NCBI GenBank assembly: GCA_900321635.1
Contig: ONWV01000020.1
Span: 1-32,810, forward strand
Source of the DNA: an uncultured Spirochaetaceae bacterium
GTDB lineage: Bacteria > Spirochaetota > Spirochaetia > Sphaerochaetales > Sphaerochaetaceae
Reading direction: 5' to 3'
Length of the DNA: 32,810 bases
Part shown: positions 1-8,056 of the stretch, in pieces
Position numbering within the stretch: the first letter of the stretch is position 1
Layout of the letters: every line of letters starts with the position of its first letter
Made by a program: the position numbers and the translations under genes
The notes under the pieces: generated by a model
What the model was told of the DNA's origin: nothing
Databases searched by the model: none
Seen by the model: only the letters and a program-made list of their open reading frames with translations

Positions 1-800
1 CTGTCTTTGACTATCTCAGAGATATCCAGGGCCTTGTGAACGACTTTGTGAAATTCGGCACCGAGCTGGGAACTCCGCTTCTTACAGGAAACCCGTCCAG
101 CGTCATCAAGGATCCGTCGCTTCCTCCGTACGACGAAGACGGAAACTGGAACAAGCTTGACTACAACTCCGTCATTCTCTTTGACGAGGGCTCAATAAAG
201 ACGACATACCTCAAGCAGCATCTGGTTCCGTTCACCGAGCACTTCCCCTACGAGAAGCAGATGCCATGGCTTTACAATCTTCTGAAAGCCAACGACTATC
301 ACTGGTGGGAGAAGGGAACCGAAAGCGTTGTGTTTGAAACCTCCAACGGAATCAGATTCTCAACCCCGATATGCTACGAGGATGTCTTCGGAGACATCTG
401 TGCCGAGTTCGTCGAAAACGGTGCTGATTTGATCATCAACATGACCAACGACTCATGGTCTGGTTCCGAGGCCGCTGAGCGCCAGCACATGGTGATGGCC
501 GTCTTCAGAAGCATCGAGAACAGAAGAACCGTTCTTCGCGGAACCAACAGCGGAATGACATGTCTCATCACCCCTGACGGAAAGATCCAGGGCGAGATGG
601 AGCCGTTCAAGATGGGCTACAAGATTTGGAACGTTCCGGTATTCACCGGAGAAAAGAACGGAAGCACGCTGTATACCCGCACGATAGATATCAGCGCCAA
701 AATCTGTGTCTATATTTCACAGGCAGCACTTCTCTGCGCCGTTGTTCTTTGCATCCTCAAGGTTGTCAGAAAGCGCAAAGAAAAGTCAAAGAACGCCTGA
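1..800 (+). CDS. lnt: Apolipoprotein N-acyltransferase, 3' part (5' end outside window)
   Basis: Carbon-nitrogen hydrolase domain and C-terminus of the inner-membrane enzyme that adds the third acyl chain to lipoproteins. The reading frame is open from base 3, so the gene begins upstream of the window; the GTG at 36 is internal. Two residues of the Glu-Lys-Cys triad are visible: the Lys in YLKQHLVPF (codon 213-215) and the nucleophilic Cys in TPICYED (codon 372-374). The Glu is expected right at or beyond the left edge. The NMTNDSW segment is typical of the family. The protein ends with one hydrophobic membrane segment (about nt 690-760) and a basic tail, as in complete Lnt. It precedes rho, an arrangement I recall from treponemes. 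The N-terminal membrane segments cannot be examined here. Confidence 0.9.
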   Translation, partial: VFDYLRDIQGLVNDFVKFGTELGTPLLTGNPSSVIKDPSLPPYDEDGNWNKLDYNSVILFDEGSIKTTYLKQHLVPFTEHFPYEKQMPWLYNLLKANDYHWWEKGTESVVFETSNGIRFSTPICYEDVFGDICAEFVENGADLIINMTNDSWSGSEAAERQHMVMAVFRSIENRRTVLRGTNSGMTCLITPDGKIQGEMEPFKMGYKIWNVPVFTGEKNGSTLYTRTIDISAKICVYISQAALLCAVVLCILKVVRKRKEKSKNA

Positions 801-819
801 CTTAAATTTTATAATTTCA

Positions 820-851
820 GCCTTGTCCAAGAATTAGATTCTTGGCAAGGC
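820..851 (+). terminator. Strong hairpin after lnt, no U-tract
   Basis: Arms GCCTTG(T)CCAAGAAT and ATTCTTGGCAAGGC flank a three-base loop, with one bulged T in the left arm. The hairpin starts 20 bases after the lnt stop and ends just before the rho promoter. It is followed by TATTC rather than a run of T, so it may act as an RNA 3'-end stabiliser or pause site rather than a classical intrinsic terminator. Confidence 0.55.
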
Positions 852-856
852 TATTC

Positions 857-883
857 TTGACAATGCCCTTCTGTGGGTATAAT
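857..883 (+). promoter_or_regulatory. Sigma70-type promoter for rho
   Basis: A perfect TTGACA (857-862) and a perfect TATAAT (878-883) are separated by 15 bases, shorter than the optimal 17. The site lies about 85 bases before the rho start, leaving a leader of roughly 75 bases. Confidence 0.65.
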
Positions 884-968
884 ATTCAGCTATCCAAACA
901 AAAATCCCTTAGATTCTTAATATTTTTCGATTCACCAGACGCTTTGGCGTCATTTGGAGACAAACTAC

Positions 969-2774
969 ATGGATAATGAGACAACAGGTGTCGTTACAGA
1001 AGATACCGCACGTCCGGTAAAGAAACTCGTTTTAAAGAGAAAGCCTATTGTGAAGAAGACCCTCAAGGTCAAGGACGAAAAACCGTCCGAGGTTCAGGCT
1101 CCTGTCCAGGAGACAGCACCCGCAGCAGAAGAAGCTGCAGAGCCCAAAAAGAGAAGGGGAAGAACGCCGAAAAAGGCCGAGCCTAAGGAAGAACCCAAGG
1201 CAGAACAGACAGAGGAAAAGAAGCAGGAGGCTCCTGCTGAAACTGTTTCCGAGCCGGCTGCAGAGACTTCAACTGAGACTTCTTCCGAGACAAAGGCTGA
1301 GGAGAATTCCGAGCGCAGGTTCGACAACAGAAACCAGAACCAGAAGCAGAATCAGCAGAACCAGCATAATAAGAACAAGAAGTTCAATAACAACGGAAAG
1401 CAGCAGGATCCCAGGGCCAATCAGAAAAAGCCCATGAGCATGGAAGACATCGCCATAAGCGATGAAGAGTACAAGAGCAACCTGTCCAACAGAATCATGG
1501 TCAATGACCTTGTGGCCTCAAGATTCGACGAGCTTAAGGAAAAGCTTGCACAGATGGCCGGAACCAGCGTGGACGACTATGCCGAATTCAAGAAGCAGGA
1601 AGTTGTGATGGAAATCATCAAGACCTTCAGCAGAAACGGCGGTGTCATCTATGCAGTGGGAACTCTTGAGATTCTCAGCGACGGCTACGGCTTTCTCAGA
1701 TCCCCTCTTAACAGCTATCTGTCGGGACCTGAGGATGTCTATGTATCGCCTGCCATCATCAAGTTCCTTAATCTGAAGACCGGAGACACAATCGAGGGCA
1801 TGATGAGGACCCCGAAGGATAATGAAAGATTCTTCGCCCTCTCAAAGGTCGCCTTCGTCAACGGAGACGCTCCGATTGTCGCAAAGACAAGAATCAGCTT
1901 CGACAACCTCGTTCCGCTTTATCCGGATCAGAGAATCAACCTTGAGACAGAAAGAACCGACAACGATGTCTCGATGAGAATCATCAACCTCTTCTGTCCC
2001 ATCGGAAAGGGTCAGAGAGCGCTGATCACAGCTCCTCCCAGAACCGGAAAGACTATTCTTTTGCAGCAGATTGCAAACTCAATCACAGCCAATCATCCCG
2101 AGATCAAGCTCATGGTCCTTCTTGTTGACGAGCGTCCTGAAGAGGTCACCGACATGAGAAGAAACGTCCGTGGCGAGGTCATTGCCTCCACATTCGATGA
2201 GCAGGCCACAAGACACGTCACCGTCGCCGAGATGGTAATAGAGAAGGCCAAGCGCCTTGTCGAGCACGGAAAGGATGTCGTGATTCTTCTGGATTCAATC
2301 ACAAGACTTGCAAGAGCCTACAACCAGACGGTCCCCGCAAGCGGAAAGATTCTCTCAGGTGGAGTTGACTCCAACGCACTGCATAAGCCCAAGAGATTCT
2401 TCGGAGCTGCCAGAAACATCGAAAACGGCGGATCTCTTACCATCATCGCATCGGCTCTGATTGAGACAGGTTCCAGAATGGATGAGGTCATCTTTGAGGA
2501 GTTCAAGGGAACAGGTAACAGTGAGATTGTCCTTGACAGAAGAATGGCCGACAGAAGACTCTATCCTGCCATCAACATCAAGAAGAGCGGAACAAGACGT
2601 GAAGACCTTCTGCTTTCCAAGGACGAGGCCGCACGTATCTGGATTCTCAGAAATGCGATAAACGGTCTTGAGGACCTTGAAATGACCGAGTTCCTCATTG
2701 ACAAAATGCGTAAAACAAAGAACAATGAAGCGTTCTTACGTTCCATGAATACAGGAATCGTTCCTGAGTTCTAA
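969..2774 (+). CDS. rho: Transcription termination factor Rho with long low-complexity N-terminal extension
   Basis: Hexameric RNA-dependent ATPase/translocase that releases transcripts from RNA polymerase. I chose ATG 969 over the in-frame TTG at 954 because GGAG (956-959) sits nine bases before it; this gives 601 residues, against about 420 in E. coli. Residues 1-118 are Lys/Glu/Pro/Ala-rich with basic patches, and residues 119-147 are an Asn/Gln-rich tract. The canonical protein follows: Rho N-terminal and cold-shock RNA-binding domains with DGYGFLR (238-244), then the ATPase domain with Walker A APPRTGKT (355-362), [11 protein letters not shown] and [13 protein letters not shown]. The core is intact, so an active enzyme is expected. 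The N-terminal tail probably adds RNA binding or phase-separation behaviour; that is inference from composition. Confidence 0.97.
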   Translation: MDNETTGVVTEDTARPVKKLVLKRKPIVKKTLKVKDEKPSEVQAPVQETAPAAEEAAEPKKRRGRTPKKAEPKEEPKAEQTEEKKQEAPAETVSEPAAETSTETSSETKAEENSERRFDNRNQNQKQNQQNQHNKNKKFNNNGKQQDPRANQKKPMSMEDIAISDEEYKSNLSNRIMVNDLVASRFDELKEKLAQMAGTSVDDYAEFKKQEVVMEIIKTFSRNGGVIYAVGTLEILSDGYGFLRSPLNSYLSGPEDVYVSPAIIKFLNLKTGDTIEGMMRTPKDNERFFALSKVAFVNGDAPIVAKTRISFDNLVPLYPDQRINLETERTDNDVSMRIINLFCPIGKGQRALITAPPRTGKTILLQQIANSITANHPEIKLMVLLVDERPEEVTDMRRNVRGEVIASTFDEQATRHVTVAEMVIEKAKRLVEHGKDVVILLDSITRLARAYNQTVPASGKILSGGVDSNALHKPKRFFGAARNIENGGSLTIIASALIETGSRMDEVIFEEFKGTGNSEIVLDRRMADRRLYPAINIKKSGTRREDLLLSKDEAARIWILRNAINGLEDLEMTEFLIDKMRKTKNNEAFLRSMNTGIVPEF

Positions 2775-2801
2775 AACGGAGACGGCTTATTATCTTCATT
2801 G

Positions 2802-2833
2802 TCTGCTGCACAACACCAGCAGATAGCAGGAGG
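2802..2833 (+). promoter_or_regulatory. Leader hairpin and Shine-Dalgarno of rpmE
   Basis: TCTGCTG (2802-2808) pairs with CAGCAGA (2817-2823) around an eight-base loop. The perfect Shine-Dalgarno AGGAGG (2828-2833) follows four bases later and seven bases before the rpmE ATG. A hairpin this close to the ribosome site could tune translation, for example by L31 autoregulation. The structure is seen; the regulation is conjecture. Confidence 0.4.
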
Positions 2834-2840
2834 ACGACAA

Positions 2841-3047
2841 ATGAAGAATGGAATCCATCCGAAGTATGAGCTTACTGAGATCAAGTGCTCATGCGGAAAT
2901 GTCATCAAGACAAAGACAACAGCAAAGAACCTCACGGTTGAAATTTGCTCAGCTTGTCACCCGTTCTTTACAGGCACCCAGAAGCTGGTTGACTCAACCG
3001 GAAGAGTTGAGAGATTCAACAAGCGTTACGGAATGCAGTCCAAGTAA
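2841..3047 (+). CDS. rpmE: 50S ribosomal protein L31, zinc-binding type
   Basis: A 68-residue large-subunit protein that helps bridge the two ribosomal subunits. ATG 2841 is set by AGGAGG seven bases upstream; an in-frame upstream extension lacks family similarity. The sequence begins MKNGIHPKY, typical of bacterial L31. It carries the zinc-binding cysteines C16, C18, C36 and C39 (CSC and CSAC), so it is the zinc-containing form rather than the cysteine-less paralogue induced in zinc starvation. It lies 66 bases after rho and is followed by an intrinsic terminator, so rho and rpmE may share a transcript. Confidence 0.97.
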   Translation: MKNGIHPKYELTEIKCSCGNVIKTKTTAKNLTVEICSACHPFFTGTQKLVDSTGRVERFNKRYGMQSK

Positions 3048-3067
3048 GGGATTTGATTATCCTGTCT

Positions 3068-3100
3068 TACCCATGGCGATGAACCATGGGTATTTTTTTT
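3068..3100 (+). terminator. Rho-independent terminator after rpmE
   Basis: Perfect nine-base arms TACCCATGG (3068-3076) and CCATGGGTA (3084-3092) around a seven-base loop, followed directly by eight T residues (3093-3100). This is the clearest intrinsic terminator in the window. Confidence 0.93.
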
Positions 3101-3117
3101 AACATTTACTAAATGTT
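3101..3117. repeat. Short perfect inverted repeat upstream of the galactokinase-like gene
   Basis: AACATTT and AAATGTT flank ACT, directly after the rpmE terminator and 78 bases before the next start codon. Its symmetry and AT-richness would suit a repressor site. No convincing -35/-10 pair was found around it, so the role is open. Confidence 0.3.
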
Positions 3118-3194
3118 TTACATAAAAAGATTTCGGTTGCTTTATTTTTCCGCTTGCTTTACCATTTACCAGTAAGGATTCTGGGCAAACACAA

Positions 3195-4340
3195 GTGACA
3201 GACACAGACATTGTAAACGTAGCGACTCCTAAGACTTTACCGGTAACGGTTCGTGTTCCGGGCGTCACTACTATCCTTGGAGAGTTTGCATATCACTCGC
3301 AGGGAAAAGTACTGTGCTGCACGAACACACAGGAGCTTATTGTCAGTCTGTCTGAAAGTCCTGACAACCAGGTTCATGTCTTCAACAGCTTTACAGGAGA
3401 CAGGAAAAAGTTTTCACTTACATCACTTAAGTTCAGAAAGGAAGACAAGTGGGCCAATTACGTGAAAGGCATTCTGCAGCAGCTTTCTGAGAACAATGTC
3501 CGTCTTAAGCCTTTCAATGTTGAGTTTTCAGGCTCGCTTCTGAAAAATGACGGAGCAAAGCTTTGTGCCGCTGTAAGCGTCGGAGTCAGTACGGCCCTTA
3601 AGGCATACCTTGGTTTTGAGATAAGTGACAGGGAACTTGCCTTCATGTGCTACAAAAGCTGTACATTCTACTGCGGTGAGCTTACAAAGTTCAGCACGAT
3701 TCTCGCCATGCTCTGTGCAGAGGAAGGCCGCTACCTTCTGGTTGACATGGACAGCCTGACCCACATCATGCTCGACGATCCATTTGACGATAAGTGTATT
3801 CTGGCAATTGTTGACTGTAAGATCCCTCCCTTGGCTATGAGAGAGGAGATTATTCATAAGCATTCCCAGGTCAGCAATGCTTTTGACAGACTTAAGCGGA
3901 TTTACCCGCACTCTCTAAAGGACTTCCCCATAGGTGATTTGATTGACAGGACAATACCTTTGGATGAGGAGTCCAGAAAAATCTGCATCGCAGTTCTTGA
4001 GGACCGCTTTGCCGCGGCGAATATGCAGAAGTACTTTTCCCTGAAGGCCTACCAGCATATCGGAAAGAGCCTGACCAAGATAGGAAAGCTTTTCCGTGAT
4101 GATCTTGAGATAACATGTCCTGAGCTTGACTGGCTGATAAAGCGTGCCTTTGAGGTTCCCTCCTGCATGGGCGCTTCTTTCGTGTTCAACGGGGACAATG
4201 TGTATGCTGTTCTTATTGGAGCAAGACAAGATGCTCCGCTTTATGAGGCCAAGCTTGAGGATTATGAGAGAATATTCGGTTTCAAGGCTAAGGCAGTGGC
4301 GCTCAGACCATGCGGGAAGTGCGAGATAATAAGCAGTTAG
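3195..4340 (+). CDS. Galactokinase-fold GHMP protein, probably catalytically inactive
   Basis: 381 residues, the size of galactokinase, with the fold recognisable along its length. The RVPGVTTILGE segment (20-30) matches the N-terminal galactose-binding motif, WANYVKGI (86-93) and the segment around 111-136 match the middle, and CPELD (308-312) with SCMGASFVFNG (323-333) match the C-terminal GHMP motif. The catalytic features are degraded. The Arg of PGRVNLIGEH is Val24, the EH-D triad is EFAY, the Gly/Ser-rich GLSSSA ATP loop is replaced by NDGAKLCAA, the GIMDQ catalytic Asp is Thr164 (GELTKF), and the final GGFGG is SFVFN. I infer a pseudokinase, perhaps a sugar sensor or scaffold. The GTG start at 3195 is uncertain: AAGGA lies 16 bases upstream and no better start was found. 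Confidence 0.8.
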   Translation: MTDTDIVNVATPKTLPVTVRVPGVTTILGEFAYHSQGKVLCCTNTQELIVSLSESPDNQVHVFNSFTGDRKKFSLTSLKFRKEDKWANYVKGILQQLSENNVRLKPFNVEFSGSLLKNDGAKLCAAVSVGVSTALKAYLGFEISDRELAFMCYKSCTFYCGELTKFSTILAMLCAEEGRYLLVDMDSLTHIMLDDPFDDKCILAIVDCKIPPLAMREEIIHKHSQVSNAFDRLKRIYPHSLKDFPIGDLIDRTIPLDEESRKICIAVLEDRFAAANMQKYFSLKAYQHIGKSLTKIGKLFRDDLEITCPELDWLIKRAFEVPSCMGASFVFNGDNVYAVLIGARQDAPLYEAKLEDYERIFGFKAKAVALRPCGKCEIISS

Positions 4341-4360
4341 ATAAATTTAACTCAATACCC

Positions 4361-4387
4361 TTGACGATAATCGCATTCGGATATAAC
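4361..4387 (+). promoter_or_regulatory. Probable promoter of nifS-nifU
   Basis: TTGACG (4361-4366), a 15-base spacer and TATAAC (4382-4387), about 20 bases before the nifS start. The spacer length is the same as in the rho promoter. Expected leader length is only about a dozen bases. Confidence 0.5.
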
Positions 4388-4406
4388 TTTCAGTCGTAGG
4401 TAATAA

Positions 4407-5570
4407 ATGGGTAGATTAATATATCTCGATAATAATGCAACCACGCAGATGGCACCTGAAGTCATCAATGCTATTTCCGAGGCACAGAGTGTTGTCTACG
4501 GCAACGCTTCAAGCATGCACAGTTTCGGTCGTGAGGCCAACAAGCTTGTTGAGGATGCGCGTTCAAATATCGCTTCTCTTTTAGAGTGCAGCACAGACGA
4601 AATCACGTTCACAAGCGGAGCATCTGAGGCCAACAACACGGTCTTTATGATTGCCAAGTCACTGATTGAGAAAAAAGGAAGCGGAAGGATCGTCACCACA
4701 ACAATCGAGCATCCTTCGATTATCGAGACGGTCAAATATCTGAAAGAAAACGGCATCCATGTGGATCAGGTTCCTGTCGCCCGTGACGGACGCATAAAAA
4801 TCGATGAGCTGAAAAAGCTCATGGGACCTGATGTTGTTCTTGTTTCTGTCATGACAGGAAACAACGAGACAGGCGCAATCCAGCCCATAGCTGAGGTGTC
4901 GGAGATTGCCCACAGCTACGGAGCCCTTTTCCATACCGATGCCACTCAGGCCATAGGAAAGATAAAGGTCTCATGCAAGGACTGGAATCTTGATTATCTG
5001 TCATGCAGCGGACACAAGTTCTACGGCCCCAAGGGCGTTGGAATTCTGTTTGCCAAAAAGGGTGTGCCTTTCATGCCGTTTGTCCACGGCGGAGAGCAGG
5101 AGCACGGCAGAAGAGCCGGAACCTACAACACTATCAGCATCTACGGAACTGGCATTGCCGCAAAGCTTGCTCAGGAGAACCTTGATGAGGAGAACAGACG
5201 TCTTTGGAAGATGCGTGAGGCCCTCAGGGAAGGAATTCTCAAAACGGTTCCGCACGTTGTGGTAAACGGATGTCAGGATCAGCAGTTCTGTCTGCCCGGA
5301 ACGCTCGATGTCTCATTTGAGAATGTCGAGGGCGAGTCGATTCTGCTCATGCTGGACATGAACGGAATTGCGGTTTCAACGGGATCGGCCTGTGCGACAG
5401 GATCCCTTGAGCCAAGCTACGTCCTGCTTGCAGGCGGCCTGGATGTGGAGCTTGCACACGGCTCTATCAGATTCTCCTTCGGAAGGTTCAATACCATGGA
5501 GGATGTCGAATATGTTCTGGAGGTTCTTCCTCCTATTATCGAAAGACTCAGAGCCATCTCGACGAGATGA
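4407..5570 (+). CDS. nifS: Cysteine desulfurase, NifS/IscS class
   Basis: PLP enzyme that takes sulfur from cysteine to give alanine and a protein persulfide for Fe-S cluster assembly. 387 residues, normal length. It starts YLDNNATT; H102 (EHPS) and D178 contact the cofactor; the PLP lysine is K204 in SGHKFYGPKG; and the sulfur-accepting cysteine is C329 in STGSACATGS, on a loop matching NifS/IscS rather than SufS. The Shine-Dalgarno is weak (TAGGT, about six bases upstream). nifU follows after 27 bases and is the expected sulfur acceptor. With no nitrogenase gene in the window, this is most likely the housekeeping desulfurase; it could also supply sulfur for tRNA thiolation. Confidence 0.94.
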   Translation: MGRLIYLDNNATTQMAPEVINAISEAQSVVYGNASSMHSFGREANKLVEDARSNIASLLECSTDEITFTSGASEANNTVFMIAKSLIEKKGSGRIVTTTIEHPSIIETVKYLKENGIHVDQVPVARDGRIKIDELKKLMGPDVVLVSVMTGNNETGAIQPIAEVSEIAHSYGALFHTDATQAIGKIKVSCKDWNLDYLSCSGHKFYGPKGVGILFAKKGVPFMPFVHGGEQEHGRRAGTYNTISIYGTGIAAKLAQENLDEENRRLWKMREALREGILKTVPHVVVNGCQDQQFCLPGTLDVSFENVEGESILLMLDMNGIAVSTGSACATGSLEPSYVLLAGGLDVELAHGSIRFSFGRFNTMEDVEYVLEVLPPIIERLRAISTR

Positions 5571-5597
5571 CCTGAAATCTTTGCCGAAGAGGTGAAA

Positions 5598-6206
5598 ATG
5601 GATAGCTTCATGGCCCAGTGGGTCTATACGGATACAGTCAAAGATCATTTCATGAATCCCAGAAACATCTGGAAAAAGGATGAGAACTGGGAGCCCGAGG
5701 CAGTAGGAGAAGTCGGTTCTCTTGCCTGTGGAGACCAGATGAGAGTCGGAATCAAGGTCAAGGATGACAAGATCACCGATATCAGATGGCTGACATACGG
5801 CTGCGCAAGCGCAATTGCAAGCACCTCCATGATGAGTGAGATGGTCAAGGGAATGAGCCTTGAAGAGGCTTATAAGATTACTCCCGACATGATCACAAAT
5901 GCCCTGGGAGGACTGCCTGAGCACAAGTTCCACTGCTCGGTTCTTGGTGACAAGGCCCTGAGGGCTGCAATTGATGACTATCTTGAGAAGAACGGACGTG
6001 ATAATCCGTACAAGAAGTCCATTGCAAAGATTCTCTGCGAATGCAAGGGCGTCACCGACCAGATGATTGAGCATCTTGTTGTGACAGACCAGGCCAAGAC
6101 CCTTGAGGATCTTCAGCGCCTTACAGGATTCGGAACAGGATGCGGAAGATGCAAGGCCCGCATCGCCCATGAATTCGAGGAAATGAAGCACATTCACGGG
6201 AAATGA
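5598..6206 (+). CDS. nifU: NifU-type Fe-S scaffold: IscU domain plus [2Fe-2S] BFD-like domain
   Basis: 202-residue scaffold on which NifS-derived sulfur and iron form clusters. ATG 5598 is preferred to GTG 5592 because GAGGTG (5589-5594) is spaced as a ribosome site for the ATG. Residues 1-130 are IscU-like with the three cluster ligands C44, C69 and C113 plus the conserved D46. Residues 145-190 form the bacterioferritin-associated-ferredoxin-like domain with C147, C149, C182 and C185, which binds a permanent [2Fe-2S] cluster in NifU. The C-terminal Nfu thioredoxin-like domain of full NifU (about 300 residues) is absent, so this is the two-domain short form. The stop codon lies inside a hairpin. 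Confidence 0.92.
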   Translation: MDSFMAQWVYTDTVKDHFMNPRNIWKKDENWEPEAVGEVGSLACGDQMRVGIKVKDDKITDIRWLTYGCASAIASTSMMSEMVKGMSLEEAYKITPDMITNALGGLPEHKFHCSVLGDKALRAAIDDYLEKNGRDNPYKKSIAKILCECKGVTDQMIEHLVVTDQAKTLEDLQRLTGFGTGCGRCKARIAHEFEEMKHIHGK

Positions 6207-6225
6207 TTTCACCATTTCCCGTGAA
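6193..6225 (+). terminator. Perfect 13-base hairpin overlapping the nifU stop
   Basis: TTCACGGGAAATG (6193-6205) and CATTTCCCGTGAA (6213-6225) are perfect complements around a seven-base loop. The left arm contains the first two bases of the nifU stop codon. It is followed by AATAAC rather than a T-run, so alone it is more likely an mRNA-end stabiliser. Confidence 0.6.
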
Positions 6226-6228
6226 AAT

Positions 6229-6279
6229 AACCTTGTCAAGGGCGGCTTTGCCGTTCATCTTGACCCTTGACGAGGTTTT
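6229..6279 (+). terminator. Second tandem hairpin with T-run after nifU
   Basis: AACCTTGTCAAGGG (6229-6242) pairs with CCCTTGACGAGGTT (6264-6277) with one wobble pair. It ends in TTTT (6276-6279). The 21-base loop can form an inner CGGC/GCCG stem. This is the likely true terminator of nifS-nifU. Confidence 0.7.
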
Positions 6280-6348
6280 ATTCACGGCAAACACCCCCAC
6301 TAATGATTTCTCTTTTAATTTACCCATTTTGAGTGGATACTTTTACCT

Positions 6349-8025
6349 ATGAGAGAAATAACACTTACGGTAAAAGGCAAGAAGATAACAATGCCGGCCT
6401 TCTCCACAGTAAGAGATATTCTGATAAAGGCCGGTGTGATGCCTGAAGAGATTCAGGCCTATAAAGACAATCCAGTTGTAGGATCCATTGTAAACGGAGA
6501 GCTCAAACCCTGCGGTTCGCATGTTGCAATCTCATGCGCCGTAGAGCCCGTATATGCATTCGAGGATTTCGGCAGAAGAATCTACAGACACAGTATCTGC
6601 TTCCTTCTGTGCTATGCCGCAACGCTCGTTATACCCAAGAGGCAGCTTGTCATCGGGCACTCTTTAGGTGACGGATTTTATTTTAACTTCAAGGACTGGA
6701 AGAAGGTCAGCGACAAGGAAATAGAGCTTCTGAGCTCAAAGATGAAGCAGCTTGTTGCCGAATCTCAGGAGATTGAGCGTGTCACGCTGTCCATCCAGGA
6801 TGCCGTGAAGGTTTTCTCAAAGCAGGGCTATAAGGATGCCGTGAGCCTGATCAAATCCATGAACAGGCCTTCGGTTGATATGTACAGAATCGGCGATTAC
6901 TACAACATCGCATATGAGCCGATTGTTCCTAATACAAAGATTCTGGGTGTCTGGGAGCTTAGAAAATACGGCGACCACGGAATGCTGTTGCGTTATCCGG
7001 TAAAGTCCAAGGTTGAGGCCGTGGGCTCGTTTACGGACAACAACAAGCTGTTCGATGTCTTTGAGGAGAACCGCATCTGGGCAAGAATGCTCGAAGTCGA
7101 ATGTGTGGGCCACATGAATGCAAAAAGCGCAAACGGCACAATCGAGCAATATGTCAGACTCTCCGAATCCCTTCAGAGAAGAAAGCTCGCAGGCATTGCC
7201 GACGAAATCCACAGACGGGGTGCCAAGGCCGTGTTCATCGCAGGCCCTTCTTCGTCCGGAAAAACCACATTTGCAAAGCGCATGTGCGAGCAGCTTCTGC
7301 TTCTGGGCCACTTCCCGATAAGAATCTCGCTGGATGACTATTATAAACCGCCAGAGGAGGCTCCCAAGGACGAGGACGGAAAGCCCGATCTTGAGACAAT
7401 CGAAGCTCTGAACATCAGGCTGTTTGAGAAAAACATGGACGACCTTTTCTCGGGCAAGGAAGTGGATCTCCCCCATTTCAGCTTCAAGAAAAAGAAGACT
7501 TTTTATCTGAACCAGCCCATCAGACTCCTGGACGGCACCATTTTCGTCATAGAGGGTCTTCATGGCCTTAATCCGAAAATCACATCAAAGATTGACCCTA
7601 AGTATGTCTATAAAGTCTACATTTCCGCTCTTACGCAGCTGAATCTTGATGACTGTAACCGTGTATCCACCACAGATGACCGCATGCTCAGACGTATTTT
7701 GCGCGATTACCTTACAAGAAATACAAGTGCCGAGGAAACACTTCTGATGTGGCCGAGCGTCTCCCGCGGAGAGAGAAAGCACATATTCCCGAACCAGAAC
7801 AATGCCGATGTCATGTTCAACAGTGCCTTGGATTATGAGCTTGGAGTCCTTTCTCCGTTCGTCACGCCTCTTTTACACGGGGTCCGTCCCGAGTCCGGTA
7901 TAGCCTATACCCATGCCCAGAGGCTTTTGGCCTTCCTGGAGAATATCTACGCCATAAGGTCCTCGATTGTGCCCAGCGATTCCCTGCTTCGCGAGTTCAT
8001 CGGAGGCAGCGATTTTGAAGATTGA
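6349..8025 (+). CDS. TGS-domain nucleoside (uridine) kinase family protein
   Basis: 558 residues. Residues 1-65 resemble the TGS domain of threonyl-tRNA synthetase, and 65-260 the synthetase-like second domain with the HSLGDGF motif. Residues from about 290 form a uridine-kinase P-loop domain with Walker A GPSSSGKTT (299-307) and ISLDDYYK just after. The C-terminal TRNTSAEETLLMW...GERKHIFP region is characteristic of this fusion family, known from spirochaetes, Thermotoga and Bacteroidetes. It likely phosphorylates a nucleoside, but the physiological substrate is unsettled. The start has a modest Shine-Dalgarno (AGTGGA, 6332-6337). It follows the nifU terminator and lies 31 bases before the ferredoxin gene, so it may head a three-gene transcript. 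Confidence 0.88.
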   Translation: MREITLTVKGKKITMPAFSTVRDILIKAGVMPEEIQAYKDNPVVGSIVNGELKPCGSHVAISCAVEPVYAFEDFGRRIYRHSICFLLCYAATLVIPKRQLVIGHSLGDGFYFNFKDWKKVSDKEIELLSSKMKQLVAESQEIERVTLSIQDAVKVFSKQGYKDAVSLIKSMNRPSVDMYRIGDYYNIAYEPIVPNTKILGVWELRKYGDHGMLLRYPVKSKVEAVGSFTDNNKLFDVFEENRIWARMLEVECVGHMNAKSANGTIEQYVRLSESLQRRKLAGIADEIHRRGAKAVFIAGPSSSGKTTFAKRMCEQLLLLGHFPIRISLDDYYKPPEEAPKDEDGKPDLETIEALNIRLFEKNMDDLFSGKEVDLPHFSFKKKKTFYLNQPIRLLDGTIFVIEGLHGLNPKITSKIDPKYVYKVYISALTQLNLDDCNRVSTTDDRMLRRILRDYLTRNTSAEETLLMWPSVSRGERKHIFPNQNNADVMFNSALDYELGVLSPFVTPLLHGVRPESGIAYTHAQRLLAFLENIYAIRSSIVPSDSLLREFIGGSDFED

Positions 8026-8056
8026 CGTTATAGTTCAATCAAGATAAATTCTAGCT

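Noticed and set aside
954..968. TTG start for Rho giving 606 residues
   Set aside because: The GGAG that would serve ATG 969 overlaps this TTG, and no ribosome site precedes it.
5376..6239. 287-codon open frame on the minus strand
   Set aside because: It is antisense to the ends of nifS and nifU, has no family similarity and no ribosome site; the plus-strand genes are unambiguous.
6817..7563. 248-codon minus-strand open frame
   Set aside because: Antisense shadow of the TGS-uridine kinase gene, with no recognisable motifs.
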